This document shows, piece after piece, positions 41,871 through 53,540 of a stretch of 64,000 bases of DNA. The position numbers were made by a program, and so were the translations under genes. The stretch's first letter is position 1. The number at the start of each line of letters is the position of its first letter. The notes beneath the pieces are model-generated. The model saw only the letters and a list, made by a program, of their open reading frames with translations, had not been told where the DNA came from and ran no database searches. The stretch comes from Aureobasidium sp. EXF-3400. Its lineage: Eukaryota > Ascomycota > Dothideomycetes > Dothideales > Saccotheciaceae. The stretch is from positions 62,001-126,000 of the forward strand of contig SWBL01000126.1 in assembly GCA_024195585.1 (NCBI GenBank). The letters are read 5' to 3'.

Positions 41871-44800
41871 ATGCAAGCGATCCTCCCTGGCCGACCGCAA
41901 GCGCAACTGCAAGCCGTGTCGACAGGGGCTTTCGAAGGGCAGACGGTCATTTGCTACATCTCGGGCAACGCCCTCATCATCTGCAATGGACCCGACTCGC
42001 TGCTGCAGACCATCTACCATGACGACCTCCTTCCTCCGTCTGCGCTTGTCGCCGTCTCGTACGACCACCGCACCGCAAAGATTGCGACAGCCTCCAGCGA
42101 CAATGTCTACATCTACGTCTTGCGCGAAGAGATCAAGGGCCAGTTGCGCTGGTTCCTCGACATGACCTTCGCTTTGGCTTCGGGCAGCATCCGGACCTTG
42201 TCATGGGGCACCGACGACGAGCTGCTGGTCGCCTCGGACGAGCTCCTTCTGCTGTCGACCCAAGACCACTCAATCCGCTGGACTCGTTCCCTGCCGTCGC
42301 CCGTGTCGCATGCCACCTTCTCGCCCTCGGCCGCCCTCCTCGCTACCACATCGCAATACGATCGCCTCGTCAAGGTCTGGCGCCGCCTCTCGTTCGAATC
42401 CGCCATCTTCGACTACGCCTACCTCTCTCACCCAGACATTGTCACCCACGTCGAATGGAGGAAAGACTCGGCCGACCAAGACGTCCTCTACACCATCTGC
42501 CTCGACGGCCGACTACGAGTGTGGAAGACAGCTTTACCACACCAGACCGACGTCCTTGGCCTCTACGCAGATCTTGACCTGACCAAGGCAGTCCGTCCCC
42601 TCGTACCCTCAAATCGTCGCTACGCCTTCCTCGTGCCTTCGTCCGTCTTCTCCGATGCTGTCGAGCATGCTGTCAACACTCCAACTCTCCCCGCCGAGCG
42701 ACACGCCATTGAGTACATGAAAGAGCTTGCTAAGAGGAATCCAGACATTGTCGTTGTTACGGACGATCAAGGACATATGAGCGCATGGGGACTGGAAAAT
42801 GTCGGTTGCAAGACGAGGACAAGCAATACCGAACACGCCGAGTTCTTCCATGCCACCCATGTCGAGAACCTCTTCTTCGACTTCTCCAAACACGCCCACA
42901 TCGACGAAGACAATGCCCGCATCATCAACTTTGCTCTACTCGGCCAGCCTGGAGACATTGCCCTTCTGGTCCACCATTTCGACGGCCGGCTGCAGTGGTA
43001 CCAAGGTCGCGTGCACCATGTCTTTGATCCTTCACCTCGAAAACATCGTATGCGCAACCTGGCTTCCTGGACTGGCCACTCGTCCTCGATCAAGAAACTC
43101 ATCCGAACCGCCAATGGATCAGCTGTCATTTCGCGCACCGACACCGATGAAGGCGTTGTTTGGAAGCACCGCGCCAAGTTCCTGGTTAGAAAGAGCAAGG
43201 TCAAGCTGAAAGAACACATCCACCGCACTGTCCTGCTACAAGATGGTGACTTTGTCGTCCTCCTGCACCACCAGAGCATTTCTTTGTGGGATGCGCGTCT
43301 TCCCAATGCAAAGGAGATTGGCCGCTGTCCATACTCAGTCTCTGGCAAGCCGCTCTGCCTCGTCTTACTCCCTGCTCCTGAAGATGCTGGTCATCTCTCA
43401 TACCTCGCCACTGTGACTGCCGACATGCATGGTGTCGTCTGGGAGCTCGATCTTGCTGCTCCTTCACCAACCATAACCGAGTTTTGTGCCTTCCAGCTCG
43501 ACCGCATTGAAAACATGTCATACTTCTTGCCCGTCGACCCTGCAGGCAGCTCGCCCGTCGTCTCCGGCCTCTTTGACACCTTCGCTCAAGATGTCGCCGT
43601 TTCATGGACAACTACTGGCATCCTCCAAACATGGACCGCCAAGATCGATCGACTGAACAAGTCTGTAATCTGGTTGAACATCTCGACTACCGACACAACT
43701 ATCCAGGATCCTTCACTCGGCAGCGGCACTTCTATCCGCAAAGCCGCTCTAGTCGACAAATCCCGCTCGACTCTGACCATCTGGGACACCAAAAGTGGAC
43801 GCCTCGACTACGAGGAGACATTTGAGAATCAAACCATACAAGACCTCGACTGGGCTTCGACTCCTGACAACCAATCCATTCTTGCCGTCGGATTCCCACA
43901 CGCTGTCTTTGTCTATACCCAACTCCGCTACGACTACGTTACCGAACGCCCTTCATGGGGTCGCATCAAGCAGATTAATGTCCGCAACTTATCTCCTCAT
44001 CCCATCGGAGATTCTGTCTGGCTGGGCTCTGGCAATCTGATTATCGGCGCCGGCAATCAGCTCTACCTTGCCGGAAATGAGGTCGACCCGCAGAAAGATC
44101 TTTCGTCAGATTTGCAGGGCTCAACTCCACACAAGTCATCTACCCGTATTCAAGATGTTGTTCGCAGGCTCAATGGTCCACTTCCTGTATTTCATCCACA
44201 ATTCATATCACAATGCATTCTTGCTGGCAAGATGGATATAGTCCACCGTATCCTGCTCAATCTACAAAAGACACTCAAATTCTACACCGAGGGTGACGAC
44301 CTCGACTCTTCCCAAGGCCTCGACATCGAAGACTTCATGTCGTCCACCGAAGTATGCTTTCTTCCTCTTCCGTCTACCGAACTTTGCTAATCACCAAGCA
44401 GAAATTCTCAAATTCCAGCAAACAATTGCACAAGTCGTACAGCACTCTCGACATGCAAGAAGAGTCGACCGCTGTTACAGAAGAAGTTGCCCAGTCCTTG
44501 GTCTCCCTGCTCTCCGAGAAATCTGTCCCTCAACTTTCGAGTACCGAACAGCTCAGTCTGGCTGATATCATCGAATGCGTTGGCATGGCAGAGAAACATC
44601 GCCGTTCAATCGATGAAAATGCAGCTCGCTATCTGCTCTTCTGGAGAGAAACTGTCATGCGCTCACGCCAGTCGTCTTCTTCTGCCGCTGTGACTTGGCG
44701 TGAAATGCTCTGGGCATACCACAGCACTAGCCAGGATATTCTTGTCGACCTTGTCACTCGCCAAAACAAGGGGCAGATGACATGGCCTCATGCTCGTGAC

Positions 44801-46756
44801 ACTGGTGTCTTTGTCTGGCTCACCGATCGAGAAGCACTCCTCCAACAGTTCGAGGCCGTCGCAAGAAGTGCATACACAAGTACAGAACTCCGTGACCCCG
44901 TCAACTGCTCTCTACATTACCTTGCACTACGAAAGAAGAATGTTCTGACAGGTCTGTGGCGCATGGCTACATGGTCCAGGGAGCAAGCTGCTACTATGCG
45001 CCTCTTGAAGAACGACTTCACTGACCCACGATGGCGCACTGCTGCAAATAAGAATGCCTATGCGCTAATGGGTAAGAGGCGGTTTGAGTACGCTGCTGCT
45101 TTCTTCCTTCTTGCCGATAACCTTGACTCAGCTGTCTCGGTCCTCAGCAACCAGCTTGGTGATGTTCAATTGGCAATCGCTGTTGCCCGTGTCTATGGCG
45201 GAGACGACTCTCCCTTGCTGAAGAAGTTCCTGACTGAACGCGTACTGCCCAATGCCGCCCTTGATGGCAACCGCTGCCAGGCAACTTGGACATATTGGAT
45301 GCTCGGGGAACGATCATTGGCTGTGCGCGCGCTTGTCAGCCCCTTGCATTCGTTGCTCGACCCGCCAGGTTCACCACCGGATTCACTACAAGCAAAGAGT
45401 TTCCGAAATGATGATCCTGCACTAGTCGTCCTCTACCAGCAGTTACGAGAGAAGAGCTTGCAAACTTTGAGAGGTGCTCTGATGATCAGCGGCAACGAGG
45501 AATGGGAGTTCATCACAAAGACTGCGACGTTGCTCTTGCGCATGGGTTGCGACATTCTCGCCCTAGATTTGGTGCGACATTGGGAGTTTCTACAGCCGCC
45601 ACCTGTCGCGAAACAAGAAGAACAAGAAGAGGTCGAGGAATTGGTTGCTGAACTACCACGTCGCAAACTGTCAAGGACAACGACTGACGACTTTGACCCG
45701 AGGAAACTGCTTCGTCGTCGCAGCAGTCTTGTTGTTGCCGATTTGCCCGAGGGTAGACCTGTTGTGCACGAGACTGGTGCGCCATCTATGCTGGATGGAT
45801 GGGGTGCGCCATCGTCACAAGGCCAACAGCCCTCTTCTCTTCTTGATCAGTGGACTGTGCCGGCATCATCTGCAGCGAAACCTGCGCCTTCAATGCTTGA
45901 GCAATGGTCCATGCCGGAGAGACCCAAGCAGCAGGCCAATCCCGCACCGTCAATGCTTGACAATTGGGCAAAGCCTTCTCAACCTGCCTCCAAGCCCGCC
46001 GCTTCGCTCCTGGACGACTGGATTGCGCCACCTACAAAGTCCAAAACGACAGAGACACAACCGAAAACGTCAGCGCCTTCGATGCTTGATAATTGGTCCT
46101 CAGTACCTCAGCCCGCATCCAAACCTGCGCCCTCACTACTCGATGATTGGGCTACGCCAATTGCAAAGCCAAAGACAGAAAACGCCAAAGTCGTATCTTC
46201 AACGCCATCGATGCTTGACCAATGGAGTTCACCGTCTCCATCTGCGCCAAAGGCAGTCGCCAATCCACCGTCTTCAATGCTTGACGAGTGGACTGCGCCC
46301 GTCGCAAAGCCCAGCATCGAATCTGCGAAAGCTGCACCACCTTCTCTGCTCGATCGGTGGACCGTACCTCCGGTCTCCTCCAAACCAGTGCCTACCGTGC
46401 CAGACCAGCTGAAGGCACCTATTGTGACATCGTCAGAGTCTGCCGTCGAAGGCTCTCAATTCCTGGCCAACCCGACGATGCCGACTTCGATGCCCAATTC
46501 GGCCAACGACGATGCAAAGCCGGGCGAGACGATGGTCATTATCCAAGATCATGGCGCCTCGAAGTCCGAGCCGAATGGGAATGAATCACAGAATGAAGAA
46601 GATCCAAAAGCCGAGACGCAAAAGAGTTCGAAGACTGGCAAGATGGGCGACGAGAAAGTTGAAGAGTATAAATTGCCGAAGGGATTGAAACAACCACCAC
46701 CAGAAGCATTCAAGGAACCCGATCCCAATTCTCTGCTTGATGCGTTTGGATTTTAA
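41871..46756 (+). CDS. RAV1: RAVE complex subunit Rav1 (DMX-like), regulator of V-ATPase assembly
   Basis: Two exons, 41871-44351 and 44402-46756, give 1611 residues; the intron is 50 bases with GTATGC, TGCTAAT and GCAG. Rav1 is the scaffold of the RAVE complex that reassembles V1 with V0 on vacuolar/endosomal membranes. The start MQAILPGRPQAQLQAVSTG is family-typical. WD-like repeats fill the first 700 residues (for example LATTSQYDRLVKVWRRL and WTGHSSSIKKLI). The Rav1p_C block follows (WTHARDTGVFVWL-like, FADKLDAAVSV-like ADNLDSAVSVLSNQL, KKFLTERVLP). After residue 1275 the tail carries ten copies of S(M/L)L(D/E)xW between 45778 and 46370 and ends with SLLDAFGF. It is co-oriented with the VWA gene 300 bases downstream. 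Confidence 0.93.
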
Positions 46757-47056
46757 GTAGCATAGCGAGGTGTTTTCGGAGTATGTATTTTGTGGTATAT
46801 GAGTAGTCTCATGGTTGCATGTGGCAATTGCGCCTCATTGTACTATATTTCAATTGTTGCCTGGTCATTATTTCCGTCGTGCCCAAATCGCGCTTCGTGT
46901 GGCTGACGGTTGTACGGCTCCCTCTACCATGATGGGTGGCGCGTCATCTGACTTGACGCATAATCCCGCATCCAATTGATATAACCGTCATGTTCGCATT
47001 CTTTGATAACCCAATTCATATCACTGCACGCCATATTTATCATCATCGGAAGCGCC

Positions 47057-49463
47057 ATGGAGAAGAGATACATTTGCTCTCGATGCAATCAAGAAATCAA
47101 GTCGCACGAAAAAGGTGAACACGATGATTGGCACTTCGCGCAAGATCTAGACAATCGAGATAACGGCGCCGTCGCGATTGCGACTCCGATCCAGTCGCCC
47201 ACGATGCCAGACAGGAAAAGCAGCAGCGCATCACCAACAAAGTCAAAGCTGCAGCCAGTCGACAGTCATCGCAATGCGACACCAACGAACGGAAGTGCCA
47301 CCAAAAAGCGTCGCCATGTCGCTCATGTCAACGCTGTGGACAAAGCGGCAGCTTTGCGCGCCCAGAGTGAGGTATGCATTAGGCGCGGACAATTGATTCC
47401 CGCGAGCTGAGTGGATGTTTGTGCTTGATGCTGACCTCTGCTTGTCAGCGGGAAATGCAAAACGCCCTCCAAGACGTCCAGATGCGATATCGGATTTACA
47501 ACACCGAGATCGAGCCCGAACACGACAGCGACTATCCTTGTGCCTGTCCCATCCATCAATATCAACGCATGAAGCGTTCTCGTCGACCTGTATTAACGCA
47601 ATGGTCAGAGGCAGTCATGTATCCTGGTGAGAAGATCTACCACGACTTGGCACCGCAAACCACCCTCTTCAGTGGCAACCCATATCAACTTCGCGTCACT
47701 TCTCCTTATGGCTATGGAGGTACAGCTTGGGTGCAGTCACATCCTCGCCCAAATTACCATGTTAAATTCATTCATCAAACAATCGCGCTGAATAACCAAT
47801 TAAATCACGAAGCACAGGCCAAAGTTGATGCGATGGAGCCCAAACACAGCATCTGGGATGACAAGACACTGGAAAGCGTCATGTCAAATTTGTCGGTCGC
47901 GCCCGAGAAGGGGGCGTCATCAACTCGCGAGGTCGATGCCAAAAGTTACCCAGCTGAGAAAGCGTCCAGCTCTAACTCAACACCACGACCAAACGGGCAG
48001 CCTGAGCGCAGCAACACGTCCCGATTTGCAGCGTTCAGAAAAGCTGTAGGTATCAAGTCATCAGATGAGAGAGCAGTAGTCAAATCGGAGAAGGCCATCA
48101 ACCAAGGCATTCAAGTGCGACACGACATTCTGGCAGAAGAAGCGGGTCGCTGGCCGGACGATGAGACTCGACAAATCGTGGCGCAGTATCAGGACAAGGT
48201 CGGCATGGAAAGGAAAATCGCCCATCTTCGCACCCACCAGCCCTTGCAATATCTCCATCTGTTGCGAGCAGGATATTTCGAACCCATACCTGTCGCTTGG
48301 GCCGATCAAGCTAGCAGTATACTCACGTTCAACATCGAGGCTGCCGGAGGCTGGCGAGGTATCACACCACAGTGGCGAGGATACGAAGATACAGCTGAAG
48401 AACGATTGTACTGGGTGTTGAATCACAGAGAGGGTCCTTCGAATGTGGTACGAATGAAGCCAGACTTCATCTCGGAGATGAATATGGCTCGCGATCGCAT
48501 GGCGAAGGCTGTGGAACCGCCGCCAGACTACTACTCCGCTGATGATACTTGCCATCTACAGCATACTTCCAAGGGATACTCGAAGCAAGTCATGCCAAGC
48601 CCTTTCAGGTCGAGCGATAGGCCAGAAGTACCCACAGACGACACCATGATCCTTCTTGATATATCAGGATCTATGGATTTTGATCCGATCCGTCCAGTGT
48701 GAGTGCCCTACAGAGTAAGCTTCCAGGTACCGTCGAGCATGGCTGACACCGGTCACAGTTACGATCAATATCTTATCACTGGATACGCTCCGTCCACTCA
48801 GCCAAAGAACAAAGGTGCTTACCCCTGTTTGCGACTCTTAATGATCCTGAAAATACTTACTTTCACTCAATAGATGTTGCAAAAGCTATCATCCGCCGCT
48901 TCATCGACGCAATGGCAAACCACGATCACGAATTCAACGGCTACGACCTCGTCACCTTCTCCAGCCACGCTAAGTTCGTCGGCACGATAACTCACACCAA
49001 TCTCGACAAGACCTGGAACAGGATTGCGATAGGTGGAGGCACTCGCGTCATGACCGGCTGGCAAAAGGTCAAGCAACGCCATTTCGAAAAACATTCCGAG
49101 TCTGCGACATACCATCCCGTATATGGCTGGCAAGCAGGACCCCAGACACCCATGCTGCGTTTGCTGCTCTTGCTCGACGGCGAAGCGACAGATATGGATG
49201 AATTCGAACTCGAGCTTTTGGGCTTGTCATGGGCGCACGTTACAATTTTCTTGATTGGTGTTGATGGATGTCCTCATCACCATCGCCATGCGAATGAGTT
49301 GCAGAGGATCAGTGATGTCAATCATCATGTTTCGTTTGTTGATGCGCAAGGGAATACTCCGGAGAGGTTTGTGACGCATGAGTTGTTGAAGAGGCATTTG
49401 GGGTATGATGTTTCGATGGCGGAGTTCCGGGAGCTGGAAGAGTTGCCTCCATACGTAGAGTGA
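47057..49463 (+). CDS. UBZ-type zinc finger plus VWA domain protein
   Basis: Four exons, 47057-47371, 47449-48698, 48759-48814 and 48874-49463, give 736 residues; introns 77, 60 and 59 bases. Residues 7-26 are CX2CX11HX3H (CSRC..EHDDWHFAQDL), the UBZ3 ubiquitin-binding finger pattern of DNA polymerase eta. A basic Ser-rich linker (SATKKRRHVAH) follows. The middle region has no known domain (about 105-500; DYPCACPIHQYQRM, GGWRGITPQWRGYEDT). From about residue 515 a von Willebrand A domain begins with a complete MIDAS, DISGS, then GGGTRV and LLDGEATD. The pairing of a ubiquitin reader with a metal-binding adhesion fold suggests an intracellular scaffold, perhaps in ubiquitin-linked DNA damage or proteasome work; that role is inference. 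Confidence 0.75.
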
Positions 49464-50992
49464 TGCAGCGTGGCTATTGGGGATTAGCAAGGATTTGAGC
49501 TCTGGAAATGACATATTTGCTGCACTCGAATCACAACCTTGCGTTTTGACCCTCTGACCCTTGTTGGAGCCGCTCGAGATGTCAGGTTGCGCTATGTCGA
49601 TAATTTCTGGCTGCGGAAACAGCATTTGTGTTTGTCAAGTCGAACTACATGCGTCTGCAAGTTGTTCGGATTGAGGCAAAGGAACCAAGTATGCATCCGA
49701 GCAATTGTTCAAGGCTGCTGGTAGGTCGGAATTTCCTTGGAGCAGTGACACTATCCGCAGAGCGTCTTGTTGAGCGAGGACACTCATATCATGAGACTTT
49801 CGAGCAACCCGGTCGATCTGTGAGTGAGTCGATCGCCGAACTTCGGGATTTGGATCTGTAGAAGTACTTCTGCCTGTGCTGAATGCACCGATGTGAAAGA
49901 TAGCCGACAATACGCAAGCGACTCTAAGCTTTCAAGAGGCAGCTCACACCAGGGTCTTGCTGGTATTTGGCTTAGGTTTCCCGGAACCCCTCCGTGATGA
50001 TCGTGCTGATCGGACAGAAGGCCATGGCCACGACTCCAGCGCGTGCCTCGAAGACGCGTATACCATCCCACGAAGCGATCGCTGGCAGATCCGGAGCGAA
50101 CGACGATCATAGACACACCTACGTCAAATCAGATGTATTTTTGTAACAGCGTTGGGAGTAACAGTCGGGAGCCGCGGTCCGTAGCCAATGACAGTGTATG
50201 CAATGGTAATATGGCGGAGAGGCTGGACCTTTGACGTAGTCGCTTGGCAGAAAGCTTCTCTGCGGGAACGACGGCATTCCCAGCCTCTTGCTACCTGAGC
50301 ACAGAAAGAGATCACCACTTGCCGACATGCATAGGTATCTCCAAGTCTTGGACTCCTTGTTGTCTGCCGGGAATAACTGTACGCGACACAGAAGGCCATC
50401 CAAATTCGATCATTGACCTTGACAGCACGTGGGGGCTTTTCAACAAAGACGCTGCTTGTTCCGACAATTGCCGACTACCTAACATTTGTCCTCCAGTGAT
50501 GAGGTGGGCCTCACACAAACGACCGCGGAGCTGTTCACCAGTTAGAGTGTTGGTAAACAAATAAACCTCAGTGCAATGTCTCTATCCAGATGCGATTCAA
50601 CAATAGTGCTCTGCGGCAAGTGCTTGTCATTTTATTTCCAGATCTGCTGTATATATCGCCTAGGTAAGCATCTGGAAGATAGGCATTGGCAATATCAAAC
50701 TCTATTTGCGAATTCGCGCCGGTCAGACGTTTCTCAGTGACACTTTACTGAGTTCCAGTCGGCAGCCAAAACTATAACCTTTGAGACCGGCCACAACATA
50801 AAGGACCACACTGGAATAGTCTTCGGGTTCCTCGGAGTCGATGATTCTTGTTGGGTTCCGTCGTTCGGCATCGTGGGAATCTCTGGTGACGCATGTCCGC
50901 GAAAATAACGCTGGGAACTGCATGTGTATATATATTGTCTTGTTCTTCACTAGTGGTTAGTGCATCACAAACTCCCTCAAACTCCCTCAAGC
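49464..50992. other. Long intergenic region before the MCO-like gene
   Basis: About 1.5 kb with no supported gene. The open frames (49784-50116 minus, 50244-50564 plus) have no family features. A short plus-strand stretch around 50010-50060 (reading EGHGHDSSACLEDAYTI) faintly recalls the FAD-motif block of aromatic monooxygenases but is too short to call. A TATATATATT element at about 50926-50935 lies some 60 bases upstream of the ATG at 50993, and the last 40 bases have two copies of ACTCCCTCAA. Confidence 0.4.
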
Positions 50993-52484
50993 ATGCGCTC
51001 CATTGCCGGTCTTCTCGCTTCGGTCACAATCATCGCCGCTCAGGCGGCATCAGCCGCTGGTAGGGCTTCTGATGCGTGCTCCACCGTAACCCTGAACGGG
51101 GAATTGCCCAACCCCACCCCTTCCAACTTCAAGTTCAGTGGCAAGGTTCGCAACTACTATGTCGCTGCGGACGAAGTCGACTGGAACTATGCGCCCACAG
51201 GCTGGGACAACTACATGGGCGTTCCCATCGATGTTTCTCCCCGCGCGAAATCATCGGGCTACCTCCCTCGTACAATCTGGAGAAAGGCATTGTACCGTGG
51301 CTACACCGATGCTAGCTTTATGCAGCAGACTGAAAGACCAGCCTATGAGGGACTCCTCGGACCCATCATCCGTGCTGAGGTTGGCGACTTGATCGAGATC
51401 ATGTTCCTTAACAACTTGTCTGCAAACTATGCCTCTATGCATTCCATGGGTTTGATGTACGACAAGGGTTCCGAAGGTGGTGATTACCCCAACAACACCA
51501 TGCCTGGTCAAGAGTCTCCGTTCGTCGAGACCCAAGCCGTTCCCCCTGGTGGATGCGTCGTCTACAAATGGATGGTCAACGAAGGAGCTGGTAAGTAGCG
51601 CCCGAGCAGTCACGTACCAACTCGAAAAAGTCTAATCTGTCCACAGGACCCAACACTGCCAACGAGCCTGCCAAAGGCCACAGCTACCACTCTTATGTAA
51701 CCATGCAGGAAGGCACGAACGCTGGTCTCATTGGTCCTACTTACATCTATCCTAGAGGTCAAATGGAGCATGTCATGGCTAACTGGAGGGAGTTCCCCGT
51801 CCTGTACATGTCTATTGATGAGCAGTCATCCTTCATGTCCCAGATCAACGAGCAGCTAAACCAAACTTGGTACGGAACGAGCTCGTCTTCTTCTTCGACC
51901 AATGACAACAGGACTAATCCACTTTCTGATGGATACGAGGAGTTCCAAGACCTTTTGAGCTCAAACGGAGGCTATGGCAACGAGTCCATCTGGAAACCTC
52001 AAATCACCAACCTGTTGTCGTCGGGACATGGCAATGCTCCAACCTTCTACAGTATGAATGGCTACGTCCTTGCCAACAACCCTCTCTTCGAGATGTGTCG
52101 CGATGACAATGTTCTGTGGTACACTTACGCTTACGGATCTGGCTCTCACGTTTTCCATATGCACGGCAACGGCTTCACGGAGAATGGCATTTCCATGCCC
52201 TCTGCAAGTGAGTTATCTCAATTGTGCACAAACACTCATGGATGAAACTGACAAATGTTTTCATAGGCATTAACGATGGCAAGATGCACACTTTGGTCAT
52301 GACAGCAGCCGGCGTCGGCAAGTGGGAGGTCATCTGTCACGTCAACAACCACAACACTATGGGCATGGTCGCAGACTACCGCGTCTTCGACGGTTATTGT
52401 CCCATTACCCCATTGGGCTCTGGCAACGGAACCAACTGGTCCAACTCTACTAGCGGCAATTCCACCTCCGGTAAGAGCTGGTAA
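50993..52484 (+). CDS. Secreted two-domain multicopper-oxidase-like (ferroxidase/ceruloplasmin-type) protein
   Basis: Three exons, 50993-51590, 51647-52207 and 52267-52484, give 458 residues; introns 56 and 59 bases. A signal peptide (1-22) is present. The cupredoxin arrangement is ceruloplasmin/hephaestin-like: domain 1 with YLPRTIWRKALYRGYTD, GLLGPIIRAEVGD and AGLIGPTYIYPRG; a middle insert rich in Ser/Asn; a last domain with HVFHMHG (367-373) and ICHVNNHNTMGM (409-420). The type 1 copper ligands Cys410, His415 and Met420 are present. Several trinuclear-cluster positions are changed: HSMG at 150-153 instead of HSHG, YHSY at 213-216 instead of YHSH, and Ile409 in place of the first His of HCH. 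It may bind type 1 copper without full oxidase activity. It has no GPI tail. Confidence 0.8.
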
Positions 52485-52987
52485 ATTCTCGCGATGGACA
52501 GCATCTATACGAGGAAGAGCAAGACTGTGCATGGCGGTGAAGTCGCAAGTAAAGATAATTCATAGCGTATTGATAATCATTAATAGAAGATTTGCATTTC
52601 CACTCGAATTATCGCTTTCACCGAGTGCTTGGCTATATCATACAAGAAACTTAGTGCTGGCAACGACGTGCAACGTGTCGATCAGATCGCAGCTATTAGT
52701 GTAGGTAATGCTGACCGAACCGGATTGAGGATGGTTGACGATCTCCCTGGAGAACATTCCGTAGGAATTGGTCGGGCCGTTGCCGAGTTGCTAGCTTTAT
52801 TGAAACACAGAATGCCGAAGTCAGGCACGAAAGCATCACTTGAATGATGTCAAAAGCCCCATCAACAGAGTGGGACTAATTTGCCATATTGCAGCCATTT
52901 TCAATGGGAACGATTCCGGTGCCGGCGATCTCAGCGTTGAAGCAGCACTTGATGTGTTGCATTCGCACGAACTTCCATCGCACAGAT

Positions 52988-53367
52988 TTATTCGTTTGCG
53001 CCAGGCTTTCGCGGTGACATGGCAATACCTTCCACGCAGAAACCTACACGTCCTAGTCCATAGTCGTCGTTGCATTCCAACGCATACACATAATTGACAA
53101 GCAGCCATTGCTGATCGTGTTGGTATGCTTCTGGGGTCTCGGTTCCGTCTTGCTTGCACGACATGTGTGGTTTGACGGTGGTGTTGAAGTATCCTAGAGC
53201 ATCTGTCTTGTCACGACTGAGTGCCTGAGTGTGAGGGAAGTTGCTATAACCTAAAGCAGCTCAGCGGAAGGAGGCATGGCTTGTAGGCTGGTGATATTGC
53301 GGAACGTATAATGACCGCTAACATGCCCGAGTATCATGAATCGGTCATGGGACTTTTTTGTGTCCAT
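52988..53367 (-). CDS. Possible small unrecognised gene
   Basis: A two-exon model, 53316-53367 and 52988-53250, gives about 104 residues: MDTKKSHDRFMILGHVSG joined to YSNFPHTQALSRDKTDALGY and on to HDQQWLLVNYVYALECNDDY and FCVEGIAMSPRKPGANE. The frame is protein-like over the whole length, and the intron (65 bases) has a TTTAG acceptor after a CGCTGAGC branch-like site; the donor GTCATT is weak. No family is recognised and other frames downstream of the stop also look partly coding (KCCFNAEIAGTGIVPIENGC), so it could be the remains of a longer gene. It overlaps no other gene; the rest of 52485-53540 shows nothing. Confidence 0.3.
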
Positions 53368-53540
53368 ATCTTGGCGTGGCGTAGTGGCTAGCGCAATAGC
53401 ATTGGGGCAATGTGGGCATAGGGTCCTACGATCCGGACATATGCAGCAGTCGAGTTGTTCGAGATCAGATCAGACGTCGTTGACAGCTTTAGCTATCTAA
53501 AAGATGTTATGAGACATCAGAGCAAACTGAGACGGATATG

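Noticed and set aside
49990..50100. Short stretch recalling an FAD monooxygenase motif block (EGHGHDSSACLEDAYTI)
   Set aside because: Only about 30 residues, no flanking family blocks in any frame; not enough to call a relic.
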